NCBI GenBank assembly: GCA_001769655.1
Contig: MEPC01000023.1
Location: forward strand, 62,001-126,000
Origin: Bacteroidetes bacterium RIFCSPLOWO2_12_FULL_37_12
Lineage (GTDB): Bacteria; Bacteroidota; Bacteroidia; 2-12-FULL-37-12
Reading direction: 5' to 3'
Length of the DNA stretch: 64,000 nt
The notes below the pieces were generated by a model that worked only from the letters and a program-made list of their open reading frames with translations, did no database searches and was not told where the DNA came from. The translations under genes were made by a program, and so were the position numbers. Of the stretch, positions 51,583-60,302 are shown piece after piece (the stretch's first letter is position 1; the number at the start of each line of letters is the position of its first letter).

Positions 51583-53739
51583 ATGAAAAATTCATTTATA
51601 ATTGCAATGCTTATTCTCAGCAACTCTTCGATTTCAGATTCTTTCTCACAAACTCCCTCTGAGAATCTACAAAAATATTGGAATTACCGACAAAGATTAA
51701 GAGATAAGTTTATTGTTGTTGACGCGAATAATGGTGAAGGTACGAATATTCCTGCAACTGCACGTGGGGAGACACGATGGGATAGAGCGGGTGAAATTTT
51801 TATTGATTGGGGAGATGGTAATGCCAACTTGGACCATTATTTCAGTGTACTAGCCACCGAATACCGTCTTTTGAAAGATAATAAGCAGGATTATACCGTT
51901 ACGATACAGGAACTGTTATATGCAATTAGGGCTTTTAATAGATTGGATTATACTGCGGAAACAAAATTTAAAGATGCTTATAATAATGATGGCGCTCCTG
52001 TTTATAATGGTTTTTTTATCAGAGATGATGTAACTAAAACTTTTTTCAAAAATAACAAAACTCATTTTAATATACCTAATTTCTCCTCAACATTATTTCC
52101 CGATGGTGATGGTAATGAAGAGGAAAGTAAGATGCGCCCCAAAGAGATGAGCCAGGACAATGTATGGAATTTGATGGTCGGATTGTCCTTAGTAATAGGA
52201 TTAGTAGATGATGAGGTAGTGGATGGACAAACAGTCCTTTTCAGAGCAATGGCACAAAATATTGTTTACAGAATTGTAACGCAGATGCAGCATGTTAATC
52301 CTGTAATCAATCCATATCTTTTTGCCCTTTTTTCAGAAACATATCCATCAGCAAATTTTTTACATATTTATGCAAAAAATTTTTGGTATATTAAAAATCC
52401 TGTGACACATAAATTTGTAGAAGAAGGTTCTGGAGATGATTGGGATAATGAGTTCTTTTTCTCTTATGGTTTTGCTGAAGCTGGTGATTTTCTTCTTGGC
52501 ATCCCACAAAATGATGGCAGAACATTACACTATCAGAATTCATTATTAAGACAAATTCATTTTATGCAAGCTTACGATAATGCAAGTGGTAAAATCATGC
52601 TTGATATCCCTTTTACTGATAAAGATTATGAGATAGCTCATTACAATCCATACCCTTACAGAGCTTTAACCACCATCGCAGGTATGGATAGCTGGGAGAG
52701 GGATATATACATTGATCTTATTTCAAAACGACGTGAATCCATTGATTACAAGCCCTTCGAACATTTTCCATTAATTTATGTTTTACTTCATAATAGAGGT
52801 AATTTTGATTTTAATTCTTATAACTATATTTTAGATATTTATGAACCTTGGAAATTGCTTTTTAAAAGTTTTTATAATATGGAAAAAACTTACTATGAAA
52901 ATTTACTCAACAAAGCACCATGCGATGGACCCCATGGTTCAAGTTTTAATTCATGCACCTATAATCAATTATGGTCCAACGATTCCCGGTTGCAATGGCC
53001 CGAAAAGCTCAACGAGAAACCAAATGCAGAATTTGCGGGTCTTGATTACATGCTCTTACACAACCTGTATTTTCTCGTTTTTAAACAACCCAATTATTAT
53101 AAAACAAAAACAGATATTACCGCCCCACTTACTGCCAGTGGCACTGTTTCAGACCCCTATCAGGTTTCCGATTTAGACATTACTGCCAATAGTAAAATTT
53201 CCGGTAACAGCAACGTGTCCTTAACTGCATGCCGCTCTATAGAATTATTACCCGGCTTTGAAGTAGAAGAGGGTTCTACTTTTGTGGCAGGAGTAAATAC
53301 CGGCGATGATTGTGTGAATTTTCCTTATAAGAAATTAGCGCCAGCCCCTTGTCCTCCTTGCAATGAAAGAGTTGCAAGGAATGAAGTGCCCACACAAACT
53401 GCAAAACAAACAGTACCGGAAAAAAATCCAAAAGAAATAAACAAAAAAGAAAATTTTACAAACCAAAAATTAAATACCCCGCAGGTTCGTGATGATTCCA
53501 ACATCACCATTTACCCCCAGCCAAATAATGGAAATTTTTTGGTCTTCTTGGGAGAACAAGACAATGAAATATCAAAAATCCAGATACAGGATGTATTGGG
53601 GAAAATTATTTTTCAGGAGTCGGCAATTACAGCAAACATCCTGCGATTCAATATAAGCGATTACCCGCCTTCCGTTTATCTGCTTAGAATAATTACAAAA
53701 GAAAGAGTGTTTACCGAAAAAATTATTAAGAAGGAATAA
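51583..53739 (+). CDS. T9SS-secreted protein with large helical N-terminal domain
   Basis: 718 residues. Signal peptide (ends DSFSQ). The first 500 residues form a helical domain without a known family name: motifs are TRWDRAGEIFIDWGDG, DNVWNLMVGLSLV, FFFSYGFAEAGDFLLG and LDYMLLHNLYFLVF, which together resemble an (alpha/alpha) toroid like those of glycan-acting enzymes (inferred). A coathanger-type stack segment follows (ISGNSNVSLTACRSIELLPG, about 535-575), a Lys/Asn-rich linker, and the type A sorting domain (ITIYPQPNNGNFLVFLG...VYLLRII). Last of the 47.7-53.7 kb plus-strand genes. Confidence 0.75.
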   Translation: MKNSFIIAMLILSNSSISDSFSQTPSENLQKYWNYRQRLRDKFIVVDANNGEGTNIPATARGETRWDRAGEIFIDWGDGNANLDHYFSVLATEYRLLKDNKQDYTVTIQELLYAIRAFNRLDYTAETKFKDAYNNDGAPVYNGFFIRDDVTKTFFKNNKTHFNIPNFSSTLFPDGDGNEEESKMRPKEMSQDNVWNLMVGLSLVIGLVDDEVVDGQTVLFRAMAQNIVYRIVTQMQHVNPVINPYLFALFSETYPSANFLHIYAKNFWYIKNPVTHKFVEEGSGDDWDNEFFFSYGFAEAGDFLLGIPQNDGRTLHYQNSLLRQIHFMQAYDNASGKIMLDIPFTDKDYEIAHYNPYPYRALTTIAGMDSWERDIYIDLISKRRESIDYKPFEHFPLIYVLLHNRGNFDFNSYNYILDIYEPWKLLFKSFYNMEKTYYENLLNKAPCDGPHGSSFNSCTYNQLWSNDSRLQWPEKLNEKPNAEFAGLDYMLLHNLYFLVFKQPNYYKTKTDITAPLTASGTVSDPYQVSDLDITANSKISGNSNVSLTACRSIELLPGFEVEEGSTFVAGVNTGDDCVNFPYKKLAPAPCPPCNERVARNEVPTQTAKQTVPEKNPKEINKKENFTNQKLNTPQVRDDSNITIYPQPNNGNFLVFLGEQDNEISKIQIQDVLGKIIFQESAITANILRFNISDYPPSVYLLRIITKERVFTEKIIKKE

Positions 53740-53760
53740 CCTTCGTAGGAACATCCCCCC

Positions 53761-56295
53761 TCACAACTTCACCATCTTCCCCCGATATACAATGCTTCCA
53801 CCATCCTTGCTTCTCAGATGATAAAAATAAATTCCTGCCGGTAATTTCATAGTTAAGGTTTCCTCTGATTTATAGAAATCAAAATCCTTGGAATATACAA
53901 CTTTTCCCAACGAATTTGTAATTTCAAAAGTCATCTTACCCTGCGTTTTTCCGTTTATAACAATTGAAAATTTTTCTGAAACAGGATTTGGATATATTTT
54001 TACAGTTTCATAATCGTGGCTTTCTTCACCCTTCGAAATTGAAAGCGTATCCAGAACTACAGTGTATCCTTCACATTCATCAAAGCAAATCGCTGTGTCA
54101 TTCACCCAGAAATAATACGTATAAACTCCCGGAAACGGATAGTAAAAAACCGGTTTAAGCGAATCGGAGAAATTACCAAAATCATCATACGCCATATACC
54201 TGTAAGGAGGACTGCCACCATCCACTTTTAATTTTAAATATGCAAATTCACCCTGCAACACGGTATCGGTTTCACAAACAGCCACCGGCGAACCATAGTA
54301 GTCGCATTTATTCATAATTTCAGCAATGCCGGTGCTATATCCAAAGCAATTTTGATTATCTCTTACCGTGAGTCCATAAAAATATTTCCCCTCCCAGAAA
54401 TAAACATTTTCAGGATTAGCAACAGTATCTCTAAAATTATTATCACCATACCAGGTATAATAGTACGGTGGCGTGCCTCCCTGTACCGTAGAGGTAAAAT
54501 GGGTAGGATAAATGTTTTTACCAAACTTTTTTACTAAAACCGTATCGGCGGAAGTTGTTACGATGGGCTTGTTCGTGCAAGTGTCACTGATTAATACATA
54601 TCCTTCAAAACGGGTCAGGCAATTATTTGTATCTGTCACCATCAGCTGATAATAATAAATTCCGGCTTGCGGATAGACATGTTTTGGTTCCGGAATGCTA
54701 TCCTCCAACCCCCCTAACCCACTCCAGAAATAATTGAAAGGAGGGGCATTTCCCTGTACACTACTTATAAAAGAAGTAGTGTCACTCACCAGAACCGTAT
54801 CTGATGCGGCAAATACAACAGGAAACCCGGAGCTATCACAAGGGTCAACTACTATTGCATAATTCTCGCAAATACCAATGCAATCATTCGCATCGGTAAC
54901 ATATAACCCAAAATAAAAAGTCCGTGGCTCAGGATAAACAAACACAGGATTTGGCTCTAAGGATGCAAAGCCGCCGGGACCAGTCCAATAATAGGAATAG
55001 GGAGGAGCGCCACCCGTTACAACAGCAGTAAAAGAAATAGTGTCACCGTTCATAACGGTATCTGAAAAACAGGAGACCACAGGACGGTCGGGGCAGAGTT
55101 CAGCAGGCGCATCTTTGGTTTTTACTACAAATAAATTCCAGTCAGCACCAAACGTATTATAACCGGTCATAACAATGCCACTGTCGGATGTTTTACTGAA
55201 TGAAAAACACACTTCTTCCGATGGATAACCATAAATTTTTTTCCATAGTTCATTTCCGGAAGTGTCGGTCTTAATAATCGCAAACTCTTTATTGTTGGCA
55301 TCCCCTCCGAGATAACCGGCTAAGAGATATCCTCCATCGTAGGCGCGTTCTAAATCAAAAATATCATCCCAATCGTCATTTATTCCTCCGTCTATATATG
55401 GATAAACTTTTTCCCAGAGGAAATTTCCGGAGAGGTCGGTTTTCATAAGCATGGATTGCCAGGTGCCACCATCTTTTCCACAACATAAACTGTATTTTTT
55501 TCCAGCGAGAATATATCCATTAGCTTCAACGAGCACTGCGTTAGTAAATTTGTTCCAGAATGAATCTCCGATAATTTTCAGCCATTCCTGAAAACCGTTT
55601 TCATCAATCTTTAAGAGGAAAGCATTATTATTTGAGCCAATTTTCATACGTGCAAATCCGGTAAACACAAACCCACCATCGGGAGTGGGTGATAGTGCAT
55701 GTATGCTAAATGTAAAATCAGGGTCTTCTATATAAGAGAACCATGAAATATTCAGCGTTAGATCCAACTCGGCGATAAATCCTTTTTTCTCATTAGTGTT
55801 GACTCCGTCTGAACCACAAATAATGTATTTCCCATCCGGTTTCTGCCATATATCTACTGCCGGATTTAACGACCAGTTATCAATACTTCCAAGAACAGCA
55901 GGTAGTTGTTTTTCATATTCCAATTTCAGGTTTGAATCAACTTTAATTACGTAGATGTGATATTCTTCCAGAAACGGTTCCAGGTCAAAACCCGCCAGGA
56001 CATAACCGCCGTCAAGTGTTTTTCTGATGCGGTAAGCGCCGCTAATGATGCCGGTTCCCAAATCGTATTTTGCTATGAAGTTACCAGTAGAATCTAATTT
56101 AACAAGACAGGTTCTCCAGATAGTGTCTTTAATCACTGTATTAAATCCGGCAATTAAAAAACCTTTATCGTCAGTTTCAATAACATCATAGCCGACTTCA
56201 TTCTGAACGCCGATGGGAATAGATTTTTTAAAAGTAGTTTGAGCGATGGAGGATATCGTTGAAATAAGGAGGATGCATAAGGAAAAATATTTCAT
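53761..56295 (-). CDS. T9SS-secreted protein with beta-propeller-like and PKD-like repeats
   Basis: 844 residues. Signal peptide (ends SSIAQ). N-terminal half (about 20-400) repeats DGGFxFTGFARM and DGGYLLAGYLGGD-type strands, typical of propeller folds in Bacteroidota. The second half holds four PKD-like units (DTVLVSDTTSFISSVQGNAPPFNYFWSG and three others). The C-terminus is a type A sorting domain (VKIYPNPVSEKFSIVINGK...MKLPAGIYFYHLRS). It is convergent with the gene at 51583 with a 21-bp gap. No catalytic residues were recognised. Adhesin or substrate-binding surface protein. Confidence 0.8.
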   Translation of the reverse strand: MKYFSLCILLISTISSIAQTTFKKSIPIGVQNEVGYDVIETDDKGFLIAGFNTVIKDTIWRTCLVKLDSTGNFIAKYDLGTGIISGAYRIRKTLDGGYVLAGFDLEPFLEEYHIYVIKVDSNLKLEYEKQLPAVLGSIDNWSLNPAVDIWQKPDGKYIICGSDGVNTNEKKGFIAELDLTLNISWFSYIEDPDFTFSIHALSPTPDGGFVFTGFARMKIGSNNNAFLLKIDENGFQEWLKIIGDSFWNKFTNAVLVEANGYILAGKKYSLCCGKDGGTWQSMLMKTDLSGNFLWEKVYPYIDGGINDDWDDIFDLERAYDGGYLLAGYLGGDANNKEFAIIKTDTSGNELWKKIYGYPSEEVCFSFSKTSDSGIVMTGYNTFGADWNLFVVKTKDAPAELCPDRPVVSCFSDTVMNGDTISFTAVVTGGAPPYSYYWTGPGGFASLEPNPVFVYPEPRTFYFGLYVTDANDCIGICENYAIVVDPCDSSGFPVVFAASDTVLVSDTTSFISSVQGNAPPFNYFWSGLGGLEDSIPEPKHVYPQAGIYYYQLMVTDTNNCLTRFEGYVLISDTCTNKPIVTTSADTVLVKKFGKNIYPTHFTSTVQGGTPPYYYTWYGDNNFRDTVANPENVYFWEGKYFYGLTVRDNQNCFGYSTGIAEIMNKCDYYGSPVAVCETDTVLQGEFAYLKLKVDGGSPPYRYMAYDDFGNFSDSLKPVFYYPFPGVYTYYFWVNDTAICFDECEGYTVVLDTLSISKGEESHDYETVKIYPNPVSEKFSIVINGKTQGKMTFEITNSLGKVVYSKDFDFYKSEETLTMKLPAGIYFYHLRSKDGGSIVYRGKMVKL

Positions 56296-56332
56296 AAAAA
56301 GAATTTGTCAAGAATTAAAGCGCCATCAATCC

Positions 56333-56419
56333 TAACATCTAACATCTAACATCTAACATCTAACATCTAATATCTAATATCTAACATCCAACATCTAACA
56401 TCTAACATCTAACATCTAA
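56333..56419. repeat. TAACATC heptamer tandem repeat (about 12 units)
   Basis: Roughly twelve units of TAACATC (two read TAATATC, one CAACATC) between two minus-strand T9SS genes. Longest pure tandem tract in the window. Confidence 0.9.
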
Positions 56420-56429
56420 TTTCTCCTCC

Positions 56430-58322
56430 TCAATCCTTATCATTTTCAAAAATCCCTCCCTCTTTATCCTCATCATTTTCTTCGTTTCCTTTCTTCTTGT
56501 CTTTGTCATCTTTATCTTTATCCTTATCCTTTGTGCTGAGTTTGGTAAATTTTCCGCTAAGGGTTTTAAGGTTAAACTTAACCGTATATAAATACTGACC
56601 TGATGCCATGCTTTCTGAAGGAATTTCTATTGTTGAGGGACCGGCTAACCGGTCTTCCGTTACTTCTTTTACCACTTGTCCCATCATATTGTAAATAGTG
56701 CAAGTGACAGCACCGTCGGAGGGAAGATTCACATGAATTTTTGTGTTGGATCCTGGTGCCACCGGATTTGGATATTGACTTACCGATAATGCACCATCAA
56801 AAGAACCCGGCTCTATTCCGGTGGTTGTTTCATTAGCACTGCAAGCTGAAACATCGGCAAGGGTCATCGGAGCAGGACCCACTGTGTTGGCAATGGCGCT
56901 TTTCGAAGTCACATATTTTCCTCCGGCAATGTCGGTAAAGGAACCTAAGTCACGATGTGCCACTCCGTTTGAAATGGAACGGTTCATGGTTTCTTTATTA
57001 TTGATAATATGTCCCAATTCATGAGCGTGTCCCATTTCATGCAAAACTACCGATTCAAAATCATACTGAGAGTTTGATGGGTTGCCTGGTCCATATTGCC
57101 AGGAAAAATTATCGTTGAAAGTAAAATCAATTTCTTTTATCCACCAGGTGTCACCGGAACCGGAAGAATAACTTCGCGCCCAGCCCAATACCCCGTCCGG
57201 AAGCTCATTTCCCGAATCAAACCGTATGATGTTTACATTATCATATTTATCTGCATTAACATCGGAGGAAGGTCCTAATATAAAATTTACTCTAGTGGCA
57301 CAAACCCATTTAGTCAACGCTCTTTTAAATGCGGCTAAGGCAGGTCCGTTGCTCTCAAACCCTTTGGAAGGTGTAAAAGTATATCCACCGGAGTTGTTAT
57401 CATCCACCAAATCCCGCTCGTAAAAATTGCTTTTGTATTCTGTATTTAAAATTGAATAAGGCACTGTAATACTTTGACTGGCTTCCGTGGTTGAACCCGT
57501 ATTGTTTGTAATCCGGATTTTACCTGTGCCAGCACTGGCAGGAACCTGAACTTCAATTTTTGAATCTTCCCAACTAATAATTTCGGAGACGCCGGCGGCA
57601 GAATAGGTCTCAGGACCCGAACTGGCATTGGTAAATTCAATTTTAGCGGGACCTGTATGGGTACCAAACCCTGAGCCGGAAATCTGAAGAACGGTTTTAG
57701 TACCGGCTGTGGATGTAGGTGGAGTATAACTATTGATTTGTGTCACTCCACCGCGTTGGGCGGAAAATTGTCTTTTGAAATCAGCCACACTGTATGCTTT
57801 AAGATTTCTAAAATCTCTGCCGGTTTTTGTAGTGATTTTTTTATAAACATCTTTGTCCACGTCCTGATATTTATGAAAATGGTCATTCGCCTGTTGTTTA
57901 ATTTCATCATACTGTATGAATGCCTGAGCGCCTGCGTAGGGAGTAATCACGGTGCTGATTCCTGTTAAACCCGGCACAGTAATTCCGGAAGATTGTCCGA
58001 AAAAAGTACCAACATCCCCTGTTTTCAAATGAAGATTTGGTTCTACCACCTGTGCATCTTCTCCCACAACGCCTCCTTCCGTGAGCAGCGCCAATTGATT
58101 TCCAGTCACATCTCCCTTAAAAACTTTAAAGACCTCAATGACATTAGCGGTCTGAATATGTATGCGATTTTTATCCCAAAAACTTTGTTGGGAAATCACT
58201 TTTCCCTCTACCACAATAGAGGAATTGTTAATCCTGCGCTCGAAGGGAACTTCTTGCATCAGGCATTGTGAAAATACTTCTAACGGCATCAGTACCGATA
58301 GAAAAAAGAGTAGTTTTTTCAT
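56430..58322 (-). CDS. T9SS-secreted zinc metalloprotease with IPT/TIG domain
   Basis: 630 residues. Signal peptide (ends EVFSQ). N-terminal domain, then an IPT/TIG segment (about 190-285, SYTPPTSTAGTKTVLQISGSG), then the protease (about 300-490) with the zinc motif H428-E429-M-G-H432-A-H-E-L-G-H438. Matrixin-type enzymes have HExxHxxGxxH; here the Gly position is E435 while all three His ligands are kept. The type A sorting domain (SQYPNPVAPGS...YNMMGQVV) is near 520-590. A tail of about 35 residues, rich in Lys/Asp/Glu, follows GKFTKLSTK, like that of 19433. Confidence 0.85.
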   Translation of the reverse strand: MKKLLFFLSVLMPLEVFSQCLMQEVPFERRINNSSIVVEGKVISQQSFWDKNRIHIQTANVIEVFKVFKGDVTGNQLALLTEGGVVGEDAQVVEPNLHLKTGDVGTFFGQSSGITVPGLTGISTVITPYAGAQAFIQYDEIKQQANDHFHKYQDVDKDVYKKITTKTGRDFRNLKAYSVADFKRQFSAQRGGVTQINSYTPPTSTAGTKTVLQISGSGFGTHTGPAKIEFTNASSGPETYSAAGVSEIISWEDSKIEVQVPASAGTGKIRITNNTGSTTEASQSITVPYSILNTEYKSNFYERDLVDDNNSGGYTFTPSKGFESNGPALAAFKRALTKWVCATRVNFILGPSSDVNADKYDNVNIIRFDSGNELPDGVLGWARSYSSGSGDTWWIKEIDFTFNDNFSWQYGPGNPSNSQYDFESVVLHEMGHAHELGHIINNKETMNRSISNGVAHRDLGSFTDIAGGKYVTSKSAIANTVGPAPMTLADVSACSANETTTGIEPGSFDGALSVSQYPNPVAPGSNTKIHVNLPSDGAVTCTIYNMMGQVVKEVTEDRLAGPSTIEIPSESMASGQYLYTVKFNLKTLSGKFTKLSTKDKDKDKDDKDKKKGNEENDEDKEGGIFENDKD

Positions 58323-58432
58323 GATGTTTTTTGTAAATTACAGGTCCAAACTGTTAAAAATCATCGAAAGGAAAGACGATATTAAGGAATATTTCTGTAA
58401 CTTGCAACTTTATTTCAAAATATTTTTAAACC

Positions 58433-58996
58433 ATGTTTCCACACATCCATATTGAGCAAACCCCAAATCCGGAGGCAATGAAATTTTCGGTGTCAGAAAA
58501 TCTTGTCTATTCCGGTAACACGTATTTTTTTGAGACCATAGAATCAGCCACAAAATCCCCTTTAGCAGTGGAGTTATTTAAATTAAATTTCGTAAATTCT
58601 GTTTTTTTGGGGAATAATTTCATTACAATAGGGAAAAAACAAAATTTTCAATGGGATGATATAATTCTTATACTTGAAAAAATTATAGCTGATTATTTGA
58701 ATTCAGGGAAAACGGTAATAGAAGATGCAACGGTTCAGGAACCGGAAAATGAGGCAGACCCTTTGATAAGTAAAATTAAAATGCTACTTAATGATTATGT
58801 AAGACCGGCAGTAGAAAGGGACGGAGGGGCAATTTCATTCAAGACATTTGAAAACGGAAAAGTTACGTTGATTTTGAGAGGTGCCTGTAGCGGATGTCCA
58901 TCCTCTATTGTAACACTAAAAGCAGGAATAGAAGGGCTGATGACACGAATGATACCGGAAGTAAAGGAGGTAGTGGCGGAGAATTGGGTGGAGTAG
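58433..58996 (+). CDS. Nfu/NifU-like iron-sulfur scaffold protein
   Basis: 187 residues. N-terminal Scaffold_Nfu/N domain (HIEQTPNPEAMKF at 6-18, then AVELFKLNFVNSVFLGNNFITI) and C-terminal NifU domain with C152-x-x-C155 (GACSGCPSS), the site that binds a 4Fe-4S cluster between two monomers. This layout is found in mitochondrial-type Nfu proteins and in Bacteroidota. It hands clusters to apo-proteins. It is the last gene before the putative defence region; 214 bp of A/T-rich sequence follow with no gene seen. Confidence 0.92.
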   Translation: MFPHIHIEQTPNPEAMKFSVSENLVYSGNTYFFETIESATKSPLAVELFKLNFVNSVFLGNNFITIGKKQNFQWDDIILILEKIIADYLNSGKTVIEDATVQEPENEADPLISKIKMLLNDYVRPAVERDGGAISFKTFENGKVTLILRGACSGCPSSIVTLKAGIEGLMTRMIPEVKEVVAENWVE

Positions 58997-59210
58997 GGGG
59001 GGAATGGCACAAGGATAAGGTTGTAAAATATCAATAATGAAGGAATAACGAATATCGAACAATGAATGTCGAATGTTGAAGTGGTCTCCTTCTTCGAAAT
59101 TTGAATGGTTTGACCAAAGTGGAATTTACTTTAGAAAAATAAAATAAAAGAAATTAAAAAGTCAAATAATGTTGAATATTTTTTTTATGATATGAGCGAA
59201 ATTTGATTTT

Positions 59211-60302
59211 ATGAATATCTTAGGAAAAATTACCGGTATCAAATACAAAGTTTCTTTAGCTAGAGAATTGAAGACATTTAATCTTGAAGGATTTGATGTA
59301 AATAGTTCTCCCACAGCATTTATTGTTAATGACGGAAAAAATTCGTTTGCAGTTTCTAAGTGGGTGTCTCCTAAAAGAACCCGTTCCTATCCTTATGAAA
59401 GGGTTTACAACACGCTCAACATATCAAAAAAAATTACCATAATTCCAGTTGTTAAAGATGAAGGGGTTGACGGGGATAGAGATTTTCTTCAATGGGATAG
59501 CATTTCTCTCATGTCGTTACTTGATGTATATGTAATTCTTGCCTATTATACTTCGGCAACAAGGAACGGCAGTAAACTTAAGAAACAGAAATTTGACAAC
59601 ACTTATATTTTATCAAAGATTTGTGAAATAAAAGAGTATCACAGTTCTTCACTCCATTGGAATTTGAATGAATTAAAAACTAATTTGCATCATGTGATTG
59701 ATAATGTAAAAAAATCTTATCTTAGGATTGAAAAATTAATGAATATAAGGATGCACGGGATTGAAGGAATTGATAAATTTAAAAAGGAAATAGGAGAGGA
59801 TGTTTCATCGTTCATGGAATTTTCACGAAACAAGGCACAAAAAGCTCAGTCGCGTGAATTGGTTACTGTTCAGCCAAAAGAAAATTTATCATCGCTAACA
59901 AAAGCAAGAATAACTATTACAAATTATCTTGGAGGAAAATATTTTTTCACTGTTGATGAGGTTATACTTATCAATGGTAAATTACAATTGAAAGAAAAAA
60001 AGCATAGTAAAAAAGGTTTACTTCCTGCAAAAGGTGATATTATTGACGGTGTTGTAAAGATGATTTTATTCAGCAATTTAATCCAAGTGAAAGCAAATAA
60101 CATTAATGTGAGTTATACTTCTGTATTAGAACTGACTTCGTTTAAATTATCCGGTTCAATCTGTTCCGATGATTCTGATGTTGCTATTACAAAATATTTT
60201 GAAAAAAACGCGTTTAGTAAACAAAGAAAAACGTTCCTGATACGATTGTTTGACGAAGCAAAAACAAATAATTTTACGGTAAATATAAAACAAGTAAAAT
60301 GA
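59211..60302 (+). CDS. Unknown protein paired with a Dam-type methylase (candidate restriction endonuclease)
   Basis: 363 residues. The gene overlaps the methylase by four bases (ATGA), so the two are coexpressed. No catalytic signature is clear. There are helical segments (KTNLHHVIDNVKKSYLRIEKL) and candidate acidic/Lys residues such as DVYVILAYYTSAT...KKQKFDN and DGVVKMILFSNLIQVKANN. Position and size fit a type II restriction enzyme; a PD-(D/E)XK fold may be hidden. A modification-specificity or accessory role is also possible. A+T-rich and Lys-rich like the next two genes. Confidence 0.6.
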   Translation: MNILGKITGIKYKVSLARELKTFNLEGFDVNSSPTAFIVNDGKNSFAVSKWVSPKRTRSYPYERVYNTLNISKKITIIPVVKDEGVDGDRDFLQWDSISLMSLLDVYVILAYYTSATRNGSKLKKQKFDNTYILSKICEIKEYHSSSLHWNLNELKTNLHHVIDNVKKSYLRIEKLMNIRMHGIEGIDKFKKEIGEDVSSFMEFSRNKAQKAQSRELVTVQPKENLSSLTKARITITNYLGGKYFFTVDEVILINGKLQLKEKKHSKKGLLPAKGDIIDGVVKMILFSNLIQVKANNINVSYTSVLELTSFKLSGSICSDDSDVAITKYFEKNAFSKQRKTFLIRLFDEAKTNNFTVNIKQVK

